Source: Eucommia ulmoides
Lineage: Eukaryota > Streptophyta > Magnoliopsida > Garryales > Eucommiaceae
NCBI GenBank assembly: GCA_016647705.1
Contig: JAENRU010000497.1
Location: 1 to 64,000, forward strand
Direction: 5' to 3'
Length of the DNA: 64,000 nucleotides
Shown: positions 32,486 through 44,865 of the stretch, piece by piece
Position numbering within the stretch: position 1 is the stretch's first letter
Layout: each line of letters opens with the position of its first letter
Program-made: the position numbers and the translations under genes
The notes under the pieces: generated by a model
What the model was told of the DNA's origin: nothing
The model's input: only the letters and a program-made list of their open reading frames with translations
Databases searched by the model: none

Positions 32486-33354
32486 TACCCTCCTTCTGTG
32501 CATTCGTTTCTTGCCCCACTAAGGGTATATGCCGAACTATGCATAACCTGATTCTAGACACTGTCGAGATACATAGGCAACCCTTCTAGGGTTCGGTTGT
32601 GATTCATCTACATTTTGTTCCCATATTTATCCATCATGCCCTGAAAAGGGTATTTTTGAATTACGTCCTTCGATTATAAATTTCTCAAAAAAAAAATTGA
32701 AAAAGATTTAGAAAATAGAACGACAGTCAAAATAACGTAGTCTCATATCTTTGCCAAGTAAGTGAAACTCGCATAACAAAAAGGGATAGCTGTAAACATG
32801 ACATTTTAACCATCTTTCCCAAAAAAGTAATAATTTTATTTTATAGTTTATTCTATTTTTTTCATTTATTTTGAAAAAACAAATAGAAAATTATAATTCA
32901 AAAAAAATAAGAAAAATAAAAGTAAAAAAGAAATAAAAGAAAAAAGGAAAAAGGAAAAGGAAAAAAAGAAATGAATAAATAAAAAAGAAATTGAGGAGAA
33001 GAGAGAAAGAGAGAGACCGAGTACAAGAGAAAAGGCAAGAAGAGAGAAAAGAGAGAGAGAGTATGAGATAAAGAAGAGATAGTGAGAGGCAGGTTGTGGG
33101 ACTCGCAAATAAAAAAATGAGGTTGCGCACAACCCTTAATAAAAAATGTGTGCTATGCATGGCAGCTGCCACGTGTGGACAAATGCCACGAGGCAGCTTG
33201 TTCTACAAGCAAAAGAGTCTTGCACAATGCGCGCCCCTACTCAAAACTTGCCTCTTTTGGTTTGTTTTCTTTTCCTTGCTAAAATGGGATCAAGTTAGCT
33301 GGCCAATTAGGTCTTTTAGGGTTTTGGAGTAGTTTTTTATTCCTAATCTTTTCC

Positions 33355-33365
33355 TATAAATATAA
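33355..33365 (+). promoter_or_regulatory. TATA box of Ogre/Tat-like LTR
   Basis: TATAAATATAA in CTTTTCCTATAAATATAAACC, followed ~40 bp later by a leader with ACACACAATAATTCAGAGAG, a typical plant LTR promoter layout. Confidence 0.5.
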
Positions 33366-33796
33366 ACCTCATTCACATAGTTCTACACACAATAATTCAG
33401 AGAGAAACCCTTCGGGGACAAAAAAAAAAATTGAGAGAAAAAAATATTTTGGTACCAAAAATTCAAAGAGAAACCCTTTCGGGAATTGAGTCTTTGAGAG
33501 AGAAACCTTTCGGAGAGTCGATTCTTAGATAGATACCCTCCTCAGGGTCGATTCTCATAAGAAAGCTCATTCGGGAAGCCACATTTTGAGAGGAAAAAAA
33601 AAAACGTTTTGGGGATCTTTGCTAGTACAAGTACACTTTCTTCATTTTCAATATTAATTATCTTTCATCATTTTTTTCTATCGCAATTGAAATTTCTACA
33701 AGTTTAATTTGTTGAAATCACCCGAGGAATCGATGAAAATTTCGTGACGAGATTTTCTTTTCAGACTTCACTCCAATCGTTAAATGAGAATTTTTC

Positions 33797-33834
<38 letters not shown>

Positions 33835-33866
33835 TACTATTATTATTATTATTATTATTATTATTT
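33797..33866. repeat. (TTA)n microsatellite
   Basis: About 22 TTA units with one interruption. Produces a poly-Leu frame that is not a gene. Confidence 0.95.
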
Positions 33867-35178
33867 TATTTCATCTTGTTATTTACGTTGTTGCTATACT
33901 TAAATTCATATAAAAAATTAAAACTAATAAAAAAATATAATAAGTTGTTCTGTAGAAATTAATTCTTACAAGCCTTGAGGTGAATTCAACAATTTGGTAA
34001 ATCGAGAGAGAGGTTTCTATACCTTTGATTTGATTCCTCAAATAGAGTGGTATTTAGAAATGGTTGGTTTAGGAAATCACTTCCCTCAGTAAGTCACTTC
34101 GTTAGATTCTGCTCAAGTCTTGGAGGGATTAATTCCAACGAAACTGTTTTCCGCAACATTCCCTTAATTATCATCTCCATAGAATTCAAGGACACTTTTC
34201 ACCACCTACACTTTTTATGTTTTAGACTCCATAATGCATGCCATCAAATCACTTTTTCACCATTTAGTATACGCATGTTTAGGATACGTACCCCACTTAC
34301 ACTTTGCATACTCATTTTTGTATAAGCCATTTAAGTCCATCATATAAGTCATGTTAGACATTAGATATCTTCTTTTCATAAAGCATAATATGTTAATTCA
34401 GTTAGGTCCCTAATTTATTCTTGTCCCATGCATTAACATTGCTTAAATTAGTCTGTTTGCATTAAAAAAATATATAAAAAAAAATTATAAACATATTGTT
34501 TCATCGGCTTAGGTCATTTCATCACAAATATCTATTCTTGCATAAACAAAATTAGATTCATATCATGCTAGTTACATCATTATCCACATGTTTTGTATTT
34601 TGCATCCATATTTTCATAAAAACAATTTGTAATTCACTTAGATTGATTTGCACATTTAAATTAAAGAAATTCATTAAAAACATATATAAAAAATTTCACT
34701 GGGGATCATATTTGCTAATTCCCTTAATATTTTATAAGAGGTCATACCGGGGGAAACATTCCAAAAAATATCAAAAAATTGTCCAATCCTAATTTAGAAA
34801 ACATCGAAAAAGAGTTTATAAGAAGGGAAAAAAATTAAAATAAAATAAAACATTTGAATTTAAAATAATTGGACTTAATTGAACATAAGGTACCATTTTT
34901 GGATGGGCTTCTTAGGGTGACTAATACCTTCCCCGAGCGTAACCAACTCCCAAACTCTTTTAAGTGAATCTTTGGTTTGACTTTGTCTTTTAAATTGTTT
35001 TCCTAAAAAAATTCAGTAACCTATTACACCAATTAAACCCAATGCTTGGTGGCGACTTCTTATTTTCAAAATGACCTAAGTAACGTTTTTTAGAAAACTG
35101 ACACTATAGAAAATCCCTCTCTCCTTTAATCCTTTAATATTTTATATTCCTTTATCTTTTAAAAAATTGGGACATGTC

Positions 35179-37620
35179 AACTAGCAACTCCGCTAGGGAA
35201 AGTTAGAAGGTCAAGCCTGAAATGTCCGAATAAGTCCAAATAAATCTTTTCTTTTCCCTATTTTGTAAATAAGTGTAAGTTGTGATGGATTTTTCTTTTT
35301 GTACACATATATATGTTTCCTACTTCCCATTTTATTTTGTACACTCTTCCAAGGCAGGTGCACAATTGCATTGCATGCACATTGCCCCAAATGATAAACC
35401 TTTTAGGACTAGATCACGCGATTCATCCGCTGAGACCAGTTTCAACAATTACCTCACTTGGATCACCAACCAACGTTGATTGTTTTTTCAGGACACCAGA
35501 GGTTTGAAGATCTAGGAAATGATGCCTTTACAGGATGTATTAGAAAGTCGAGAGCCTTATATAGTAATCCTAGGTCTAGGTCTTGTCCAAACCCTTATAA
35601 CATACCATGATAAAGGATATGGAAGTGGATTTTTTAAAAAAACCCTAGAACCAACCACGTTTAAAGTTTCCAATACCAGTGAAAGATTAAGTGACAAAAG
35701 AATTTATATAAGTCTCATACGATATGATTTCAATAATATGTTACATCTCTTTAGTTTGAATTGCAATGTTCAGACAAATGGAAATTATTTCACCCAAATA
35801 TTATGTTTGTCTGAATAGTCATCACCGGAATTGAAAACTTCAAACTTGAATGGATCTAGTGTCTCCTTTAACTCATATAGACCAATAAGTCAACCTCATA
35901 TAAATAATTTGAAGAAAAAAAATGGTCATCCAAGAGTGAATCGTGCCAAAAAAAAAAAAGGAAAATAAATAAATAAAAGGCTACGTAAAATATCTTTTAA
36001 GGCTTCCCTCCCGAATGAGATAAAATATTCCTAAAAGGAAAATTAGATTGACCCATATGCTTGAACCAAGTGGTTCCCCTATAGTCTCACTAAAACGAAA
36101 ACTACTAATCCAAACCATACCTAATACAAATACCGCCCGACCTCCACCCGCTACCTTAAATTACATACTCGACGTTGTCCCCAAATCAAGTGGTACACCT
36201 GCAACTTCACCAAACTCAGAGCTATGCTCCATCCTAATACCTTAAATTTCCAACTTAAAACACCTATCTTTCCGTAGTCTAAATCTTTCCATTTACCATC
36301 GCGCGATACCATCCTATCCAAATGAACCTAAACCCTTAATACCCTATCTTCCAAGTAAATTCATCAACCAACGGGGGGAAATTAATATAGATCCACCCTA
36401 AGATAAAATTTTAATCGCTCCTAAGTTTTATTGGAAGACACCATCCCATTACAAGCCGAAGCCTAACCTAAGGGTACCACTTGTGAACTTGGTGTTCTAA
36501 GATAAAATTTGATAAAATTGAAAAACAAATCTAAAATCCACCCGTACCCCTAGTTGGTCTTCTAGATGACAGAGGACTTTATTTATAAATGGCTTTTAAT
36601 ATTTCAATAAATGCTATTGTATTTCTTAAAGTATATGTTTAATACTATTTTTTGAAATATTCCGAAATTGTCTGTGTGTGATTTACGTGTTGAGAATGAA
36701 CTTGAGCATGATAATTAAGGTTTTGATACTAAAAAAGACTTTGATCTAAGAGGAAATAAAATAAGATGACTTGTCTTTTCAAAAGAAGTGGAAATGAGTG
36801 TCAAAAAACCCTGGACACTTTCGATACAAATTTTCAAACTTCACCCACCACCCAAAACCCACCGGCTAGGCAATCCATCATAAAGCGAAACCATCGCCCC
36901 AAAAAATTGTCACCCAAATAGACCCACCAATCGGGTAGGTAATCTGTTATAAAACAAAGTCATCAACCAAAAATTTACTACCTACAAAACTCTATCCATC
37001 AATTAGGCAATCTGTCATAAAGCAAAGTCATCACCCAAAAAGCCATCAACCAAGAAGCCATTATGCAAAAATCCCTTACCCAAAAACCCATCGATTAGGC
37101 AATCCTTCAAAAAGAAAACCCATTATCCAAAAAACCACTACCCAAAAATTATTTACAAAAAAATCCATCACCCAAAAAATCCATCAACCGAAAATCATTA
37201 CTCAACAAGCCATTACCTAAAGATCCATCACCAAAATAATCCATTACTCAAATAACCCGTCCAAATGGCAAGGCAATTCATTATAAAGCAAAGTCACCAT
37301 CAATAAACCTTTTGATATCGAGAGTTTTGTCCATTATACATAATACCTTAAAGATGCTTCTAAAACAAATTTGAAAAAAGAAAAGAAAATAAAAGAGAGA
37401 GAGAGAGAGAGAGAGAGATTAGCATGATTGGGATCCTAGGTAATTCGAGTATTAAGCTGTAGGGGTATTTAAAAACATAGTGATTTAGGATAACTAGACT
37501 AGGATCCTTACCCAAAACTCGCTACATGGATTACTAAGGATGCCACGATGCTAAAAAAAAAGGAAAAGAAAATAATTGAGAAGCATATTTCAATTTCACC
37601 AACATTTAAAGGGAAATGAT
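35179..37620 (+). mobile_element. Ogre/Tat-like internal region, copy 2
   Basis: Begins with a primer-binding-site-like TAGCAACTCCGCTAGGGA (35182-35199). Contains a gag-pro-like fossil frame around 35519-35818 with a G-patch-like motif, then the tandem block 36840-37290 and a (GA)n tract (37392-37418). Co-linear with copy 1 (23514-29550) apart from the LTRs inserted there. No reverse transcriptase or integrase. Broken, many interruptions. Confidence 0.5.
36840..37290. repeat. Degenerate tandem repeat, copy 2 of the 28580 block
   Basis: Same motifs as 28580-28990 but a different number and order of units, so the array has changed length since the two copies separated. Confidence 0.8.
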
Positions 37621-39772
37621 CGATTTATGCCTTCCAAGTATTGCACTCAATATTTTCTACTTTGATGCAGTCAGTCTTGATAAATGTATTGTTTCTCATA
37701 CTATTTCTTTCAACGTAAGTACTAAGTAATAGTATTGTGTGTCAATTTTGAGTCATTTATTTAATCCTTTATCTTTTTGAAAATGTACAACAAAGGTATA
37801 TATAGGCTAGTTGTATATGATTTTGGTAAAAATCGGTTGTAATAAAATATATGAATGTTAGGGGCTTTAAATATGTTGATTATCTTATCGTTACAACACT
37901 AATTTGTTTAATTTAAGTAAGAATTCGTTGCGAGACAAGATGCACAAAAAAAATACTACAATTTAGGTTTTAAACCATAGTAACTTTTAAACACTTGATT
38001 TACCCTTTGATCTTGTTCCATAATTTATAATTCTTTATTCAAACAATTCATAAAATGTTTAATTCAAGTTTAAAATAGGTTTCAATCAATTTGGTGTTCA
38101 ATTCCATGTCCAATTTGATTTTCGACTCAAATTCCAAAACAGATACGTGACAATCAGTTAACTGAAGGTTCAATTGACCAATATTCATACTAAGCAATAA
38201 ACAGTGGGCCCCAAATGATTAATTAAAGGATTGGACAAATCAAGATAATCAAGTCCCTAGTCCTATCAGTTGGCCATTTTTGTTTATTAATTCTCAATTT
38301 CATTTCATTCCTATGATTTTTTTGAGTAATCGGTTTATTGGATATAAGGATTAGTCAACTGAATTGTCCTAAGTTTTATTCCAATAAACTTACTATTATG
38401 ATCAATTGACCAAAATAGGGGTTCGGTCAAATATACTCTACATTTTTTAAATTCTGTCTATTTTCCAATCAATTCTAATCCATTTTTCATTATAATTAAT
38501 TTAAACTAATTTTTAACCATATTTAACATTTCAAACATGCATAATCAACACATTAAAGATGCCACATAATATAATGCAACGTGTGTATGTGTTTTCTTAG
38601 ATGAGTCAACAAGTATTAGAAAATAAGGAATGAGTAATTATCTTGTGTTCAAGTATACAAGTTGTTTATTTTAACCCCTAAGCCATTGGATCTTATTTGA
38701 GTCTTTATCTTGATCATCTTGGATTAATTCCCTATCTTAATTCATCTTCTTCCTTGATTTCTTCATTCCTTATCTCGATCTTCATGTACTTGATACTTTG
38801 TCCTTTGAATCAATATTCTTCATCCAAATGGTGTTGTTCTTAACATGTTTTAAATCACTCAACACGCATGTTAAATACCAAAATATCAAATATATTATTA
38901 TCATCAAAACCACATTCTCAGGGATTTAAGCCCTTAGGGTCAACAATAAGTGTGCAGCGGAATAAACAACCAAATAGTTATAAAATCGTAATCGTTACAA
39001 GACATGCAAATAATTTCAATGTATCTAGAAGTGTGGATATAAATGCAACTAATTCAATTCTAGATATGTGTTCAAGTAATCACAAGCGTGCACACACACA
39101 TATAAACACACATATATATACTCACATGTTCCAAACTTAAATAATTATAAGCGACGCAATAGATCAATAAAATGGAACGGATTCACCAAAATGCACAAGG
39201 AGTTACAAGTATCTAGATTACTGTATTGATCAATGTACATCCTTGAACCACAACAATAACTGCAGAGAAATGAACATATTTTTGTTGAAGTCTTTCTATC
39301 AACTTCTCACACTACTTAGTGTACACTCTTTGTTTTTATGTAGCGTTTATCACACTTTATGAGTCCATTATAATCATAGAGTGTATACACACATTTAGTA
39401 TATAAATAACAAGAAACTTGTATGCCAATTCTTGTTCAAAATCGTGTAAAACATATGGTTTATATAGGCTTGAAGGAAAACTAGTTGTTGCAACAACTTA
39501 GGATTGATTTTTGATGAAATATATTGTAATTTGGTTAGTAAAAGTTGTAGGTATGTAATTTAATTAACATTCCTCAATCCTAACATTTGAATTTGGCCAT
39601 AGGGAATAAGAATCAATTGGGAGACTAGATCTTAAGAAAAATAATACATTTTAGAGCTGAAAAGAAAAACTTCAAAACTTCAATTAACCCCTAGATATTA
39701 CTCAATAATTTATGAAAACTAATTAAAACATAAGCTAAAATGCTTAATTGAATATTGGAAAAAGTTTGAATC
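37621..39772. other. AT-rich stretch without recognisable gene
   Basis: Contains a CA/TA microsatellite (39091-39122) and, at 38951-39495, an LTR-like piece. On the minus strand that piece runs from TGTTGCAACAACTAG through TATATAAACC to CCGCTGCACA, as in copia LTRs, but no TSD or primer-binding site supports it. Nothing else is seen. Confidence 0.35.
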
Positions 39773-40563
39773 TGATGAGGGTATTTTCGGGCACCACTGA
39801 GTCCGCATCTGGGACCCGGCCACATGTCCACCCTCTTCGTGACTTGGATGTATTCCGGAATCCACAGTGCTATGCTAGAGCATACACCAACTAAGGCTCC
39901 TCCCTAGAATCTCTTTTGTACCCAGGAAGGAGCAAGGTGCCCTGCAGGGACGTTGCTTCCCAGAGCTCTGTACCGTGCCCTGGACAATCGACTTCAGGGA
40001 CCTAGCCGTTTACCTCTACCGACTCCCCATTCCAGCCCATTTCTCCTCTAAGACTCCACGAATCTCCACTCTCCTCTACCAATTCACCTTCGCATGCCTG
40101 ATAGAGGCTTGGGGCTTTGCCAAATGGGCTCAAAAGGCCAAACCCAGTAATTATTTCTTAAACACCCTAAATTATCGGCTAAACACATGGTTTTACCTAA
40201 TTAACTGTGTTTAGGCCCGACTGATCATCTCCAACGCCTATATATACCAGGGGCTATGCATGCTCGAGGTACACTTTATTATGAGAATGCTTTGAGTTCA
40301 TTTGTTTACTTGATGCATTTATGTACCTCTTCTCTCTAAGCTCTTATTCTCATGCTAGAAGGGCTTCGCATGGAAAAATCTTGGCCCGAGCCTTGTGTAG
40401 GTACCACTCCCTGAAGAGCAAGACTCTAGACTTAGCAAGTTAGTCCCCCCAGGTCCTAGTACAGCTCATATGAAGAACTTTCAACTATCAACTCCAACTC
40501 AGCAAAATGACACATTTTACCTCACTGGACAATACTCAAGGTATTGACAACTTTGGGATACCA
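39773..40563 (+). mobile_element. Left LTR of the Retand element
   Basis: 791 bp from TGATGAGGGTATTTTCGGG to GGGATACCA. Contains TATATATACCAGGGGC (TATA box near 40240) and CTCTTATTCTCATGC. Similar in length and layout to the solo LTR at 62528-63312 and the piece at 10713-11302. Confidence 0.7.
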
Positions 40564-40567
40564 ATAG

Positions 40568-40589
40568 TTTCGCGCCGTCTATGAGAACC
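40568..40589 (+). other. Primer-binding site of the Retand element
   Basis: TTTCGCGCCGTCTATGAGAA resembles the TTTGGCGCCGTCTGTGGGAA primer-binding site common in plant Tat/Retand elements, four bases after the LTR end. Confidence 0.6.
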
Positions 40590-41259
40590 GTGCAAAAAGC
40601 CATCCCCTAATCATTGCTCTCAGCTCAGCTAAACCTGAATGATCACAAGGTCTGGTTAGAAAGACAGACATGGAAATGAAGAACAAGATATGTCAAAAAC
40701 CCTAAGGCCACACCCCCAACTCTTACCAACGAGGAAAATTGCCCCCCCAAGACAAGGCAGGACCATTTACCCTGCCACCTGGTACTATGGGACAAACCTT
40801 GGGAGCTGGAAAAGTATCTCAGATGGATCTCCTTGAGTGCTAGATGGGCGAATTCAAGTAATATGTGCAGATCATCCTCACACGCCTGTCACCACCTCCT
40901 GTCTAGGGAGACCGGCGCTACAGATTGTAGGGCCCGATGAGCGACCCCTAGATCGCAATGTTTATATGAAATCTACGAATAAGCGCATGCCTAAGGACCA
41001 CCCTCCATATCATAACCACAAGTCTGAAAAACTGGAGAGAGGTCCCCAACAACGCCATGATCTATACCTCCTCTACTGTATGGAAATATCGCCAGGGACT
41101 TGTTAGTCTCTCCTAACTATTAAGCTCCCCAACGGCCAATCAGGTCTGATCCTAGGGGATGACGTAAACGTGAAATCAACTTCTACTCGACTTCTTCCCA
41201 TTACACCGTGGCCCGAGTTGCAGGAAGTCATATAGAGAGGAGCCTCAAGCAAGAGAGGC

Positions 41260-42110
41260 TGTTGAATGCTACCTGGCTGACATGGAACCCAGCCTCCAGG
41301 AGTTTAACAGAGGCCAGGCAAAACATGGCGTTATTACGGAGGTGAAATCTTCGTTCGTAGAAGAAGTTCTAGAAGAAGTAGCACCGAGGTGCTTTACTTA
41401 CCCCCAGATGAGTCCGTATAATGGAAGGTTAGATCTCGTTAACCACTTGTCCATGTTAAAGTCTCATATGGACATGAAGGTGGTCTCTGTAGCTCTACGG
41501 TGCAGAGCCTTTCCCATCACCCTCACAAGTCAAACGAGGTCCTAGTTCTAGGTTCCAAGGCTAGCATTCATCTCCACTTTCAAGGAGCTCGAACAGTTGT
41601 TCCTGGCTTGTTTTAGCCACTCTCAGTTAAGGCCTAAGACTTTGGCTCATACCCTTGCTCTTCAGTAGAAGCCTAGTGAATCTTCGGGAGATTACATTGA
41701 ACACTTCAATCGAGAAGAAAAAATATGCAACAACATCCCTGAAAGTGTAAGACTAAACGCCTTTGTTGATAAGCTCTAGCATCAGAGGTTGTCCTATAAC
41801 CTCTGCTCCAATCCTGTTCCCACTCTCGATCAGGCTCTAGACCGTAAGACTAGGTTCCATAGTGTTGTCCTTTGTGCTACAACCAGGAGGGAGAAGAAAA
41901 AAGTGAACAAGCGGAAAGAACCAAGAAATGGGGTTCCAAATCAGGCCCAAGGCTCGAGAAAATTATAAACCGAATGGAGGCTAGGACCCCTACCCAAGGA
42001 CAGGAGACCGTTTCTTCCCCTAGGACATCATCAGCAAGGATTCACTCTACTTACGGCCTCGGTGGTCGCCATATTTGCAAAAAATACAGGGCATGATTTC
42101 TTCTCTCTTT
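41260..42110 (+). pseudogene. Retand gag remnant
   Basis: A frame at 41282-41545 shows family gag words: PQMSPYNGRLDLVNHLSML and CRAFPITL. Downstream, 41570-41870 continues with gag-like content in mixed frames. It encoded a capsid/nucleocapsid polyprotein. Fossil with several breaks. Confidence 0.65.
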
Positions 42111-42362
42111 TCTCCGCCCTTGGGAGAAAAGCCTGTCAAGAGGTCAATGACCAAGTATTGTGAGTTCTACCAAGACATGGGCCACTCTACAAACAACTAC
42201 TTCTAACTCTAACAAGAAATCGAAGCTCTCATTAAAAGAGGTTATCTCAAGAAATATATTCTAAGAGAAAATCAAGAGCGCCCTAATAAAGAGGAACCCC
42301 AGAGAGACCCTCGGGCCCAAAGAAGATGGGGAAACTACAACCGTCCACCACCTCGGAAGGTT

Positions 42363-43277
42363 GTGGCTGGGGACGATCACCAGTATATGGATAGTGAGAT
42401 CAACGTCATCTACGATAAATTCAACTCTGGAGGAAAAATGCCCTCTTCTAGAAAGAGGCATGAGAAGAAGGCTAAAAAGAAAGCTGACCAAGACATATAC
42501 GTACTGAGTGCGATTGGGATTCCTCGCACAACCTCATTTTCTTTAGCAAAACTAACCTCCGAGGAGTATACATGCCCCATAATGATGCCTTGGTCATCAC
42601 GACCCTAGTCAATCACACCCAGATAGGGTGTGTTTTGGTCGACGGAGGGAGCTCGGCTGACATTGTCTTCAAATGCACCTTTGACAAGCTGAAGACCGAG
42701 GCTAGTGCCCTGCAACCTACTAAATCTCCACTAGTCAATTTTGGAGGAGAGATGGTCAACTCCCACGGATGGGTATCTTTGTCCGTCATGATTAGGAAAA
42801 ATCCAAGGTCTTTAACAGTGTAGACCAAGTTCTTAACAGTGGACAAGTCGTCACCCTACAATGCTATCATGGGGTGACCGACAATTTTGGCCTTCAAGGT
42901 TGTCTGCTCTTTGTACCATCAAGTTATGAAATTCCCCACCGACCAAGGGGTAGAAGAAGTCAAAGGTAACCAAGTAATGTAATGAGCTTGTGCCCAGGGG
43001 GCACTGGAGCAAAAGAAATAGCAACCAACGATGGGGCTTGGACCCCGAGGGTCTAAGCTGGTAACTCCTAAGCACATGACCCTGGACGCCGAAGAAGTCC
43101 TAGTGTCAATTGACGACCCCTAGGATAATGAACCAAACCCCCACCTATATGAATATTTAGTTTAAGTATCAACTTACCCAATTCTTAAAGAAAGAACGGT
43201 CAGAGTCGGAGCCAAGCTCACCCCAAAACAACTGGCTGAGCTCACAATGCTATTACAAAAAAATGTTGATGTGCTCG
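42363..43277 (+). pseudogene. Retand protease region
   Basis: Frames at 42363-42608 and 42572-42823 cover the region before and across a retropepsin-type aspartic protease, with HNDALVITTLV, CVLVDGGSSADIVF (active-site-type motif) and PLVNFGG. Downstream (43180-43277) is the start of the reverse-transcriptase lead-in, where element C is inserted. Broken fossil. Confidence 0.65.
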
Positions 43278-44727
43278 TGATGAGTGGTTTTTTACCAAAA
43301 AATCAAGTATTTTTAGGTTAAAATATTTGTGTGTTTTCATGCATTTTTGTTAGTTTAATATATTTTTCTGTTGTTTTATAGGTTTATAAATAAATGGGTG
43401 AAAGATGCAAAATTGGTTCAGGTACAGTAACTTCAAGGAAATTGTTTACCACTATTCAATCCTATTTTGGAAATACTTAAAACATTGAAGTTGTATATCT
43501 ATATCTTATTGTTTTATAGGTTTTTAAATCACATTAATCGGACTTCGGACGAGAAAGATACAGTTAAAAGAAAAACCTAGTATTGGCACTACCTTGAGCA
43601 TCGCTGCAGCGAAATTTCTCATCACTGCAACGATGGTTCTGAGAACCATCGCTGTAGCGGTGATCCAATAATAATTTTCTTCCTTCCCATCATTGCAATA
43701 ATGGTTCCCATTACTACAGCTACTTGACACCAGTTGGCATTGATATTTTGATATATTTTTTAGATATTTTGCATTCTCACTCATTCCCACTCCAATCAAG
43801 AACATTTTTGGGACAATTTTTGAGAGTTCAAGATCATAACCAAGAGGGGGAAAACATATTTGGAGAAGAGGGAACAAGATCGGAGCGGATTTTACGGATG
43901 TGGAACCATCAATTCTTCAGATAATGGCTATTCTCCCTTGTTTTTCTCTTTCATTCTAAGTTCTTGTTGGTTAATTGATCATGCATATATTGTTTTTAGT
44001 TGAATATTTGGTTATAGACATGAGCTAAAAATATATTATTTAGGGATTGATGTAGATCACGTATATGTTGTTTAATTAAATCGTTGTTTCGTTATCGATT
44101 GTTCATCCCTATTCGATTGTGTTTATCATTCTTTTACTTCCATTATATGCTTGTTATGATATTTTGATTGATTTGAGAATACAGAGTTTGACACTCCGGA
44201 GAGGTAACCCCGGAATTGGACTAGGGTTTAAACACAACGCGACGTTCTAATGTTTCAGGAGATTATTAGAAAGTGTGCAATTCGTGAGATTGGGGAAAAA
44301 CTCATGTAATTGTTTAGATTCTAGATAGGGATATCGGTATTGACAAGAATTGCATATTCATTCACTTTACACTCGGGAGAGGTAGTGAGTGTGTTTTAGA
44401 CACCTATATTGTAGGATAGATTAATAACCATTAACGTAAACTAGACAAAATCAAACACGTTTAAGTGAACGAAGTTAATATCAAAATAATTTATTTCCAT
44501 AGACGTTATTCTTAGTATTTCAGTTTAATTATTTATTATTTTAGTTTAGTTTATCTTTAAACAAAAACCCAAAATTTGATTGCCTAGATAAAGTTCGGTT
44601 ATGACAATTGTGGTACTTAACGACAATTTAAACCAATTCCTATGGATACAACAACCCTACTTTTCCTATACTATTAAAACTTGAGCCATACACTTGCGGT
44701 AATGTAGCGACGAATAATTCGCTACCA
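43278..44727 (+). mobile_element. Left LTR of element C
   Basis: 1450 bp from TGATGAGTGG to CGCTACCA. Palindromic motifs of the TGCA/TGTA type lie at 43596-43730 (GCATCGCTGCAGCGA, CATCGCTGTAGCGGTG). Confidence 0.85.
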
Positions 44728-44733
44728 AGTTTT

Positions 44734-44751
44734 TGGCGCCGTTGCCAGGGA
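44734..44751 (+). other. Primer-binding site, tRNA-Asp type
   Basis: TGGCGCCGTTGCCAGGGA, one base from the plant tRNA-Asp complement, seven bases after the LTR. Confidence 0.85.
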
Positions 44752-44865
44752 TTGTTTTTTAGATTGTTGTTGATATTGTGAAAAGTAACTTGAATTTAAT
44801 TTAGGCATTTATTTTATTTTTAATTTTTGTTTTTAGTTTGGTTTGCTTTGCGAGGTACTTGAAAA

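Larger units (their letters stand above)
30917..35178 (+). mobile_element. Ogre/Tat-like LTR (or 3' non-coding region plus LTR)
   Basis: Lies between copy 1 and copy 2 of the internal segment, so it should be a shared LTR of a tandem LTR-internal-LTR-internal arrangement. Contents: minisatellites (31560-31915, 32028-32485), a polypurine/poly-pyrimidine tract (32880-33070), a TATA box TATAAATATAA (33355-33365), a leader with repeated GAGAGAAACCCTTCGGG (33400-33570), a (TTA)n tract, and an end matching 23263-23513. The start is not resolved; a candidate is TGATGAGCATC near 31158. Fossil. Confidence 0.4.

Noticed and set aside
31350-32561. ORFs of 61-125 codons on both strands
   Set aside because: They run across 49-bp and 62-bp minisatellites, so their repeats reflect DNA repeats, not protein domains.
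32866-33172. Hydrophobic 88-93-codon minus-strand ORFs resembling membrane proteins
   Set aside because: Produced by a purine-rich GAAAAA tract read on the opposite strand as Phe/Leu/Ser; no sequence complexity.
33744-33962. Leucine-rich ORF
   Set aside because: Poly-Leu comes from the (TTA)n microsatellite.
38868-39140. 90-codon ORF
   Set aside because: Ends in a CA/TA microsatellite, no family signature; overlaps a copia-LTR-like segment.
38951-39495. Candidate copia solo LTR
   Set aside because: LTR-like ends and a TATA box are visible, but flanking 5-mers (ATAAG and ACTTA) do not match and no primer-binding site is present; kept only as a remark.
44734-44751. Possible tRNA-Asp gene
   Set aside because: Only the 18-base complement of the tRNA 3' end is present, next to an LTR: a primer-binding site, not a tRNA gene.
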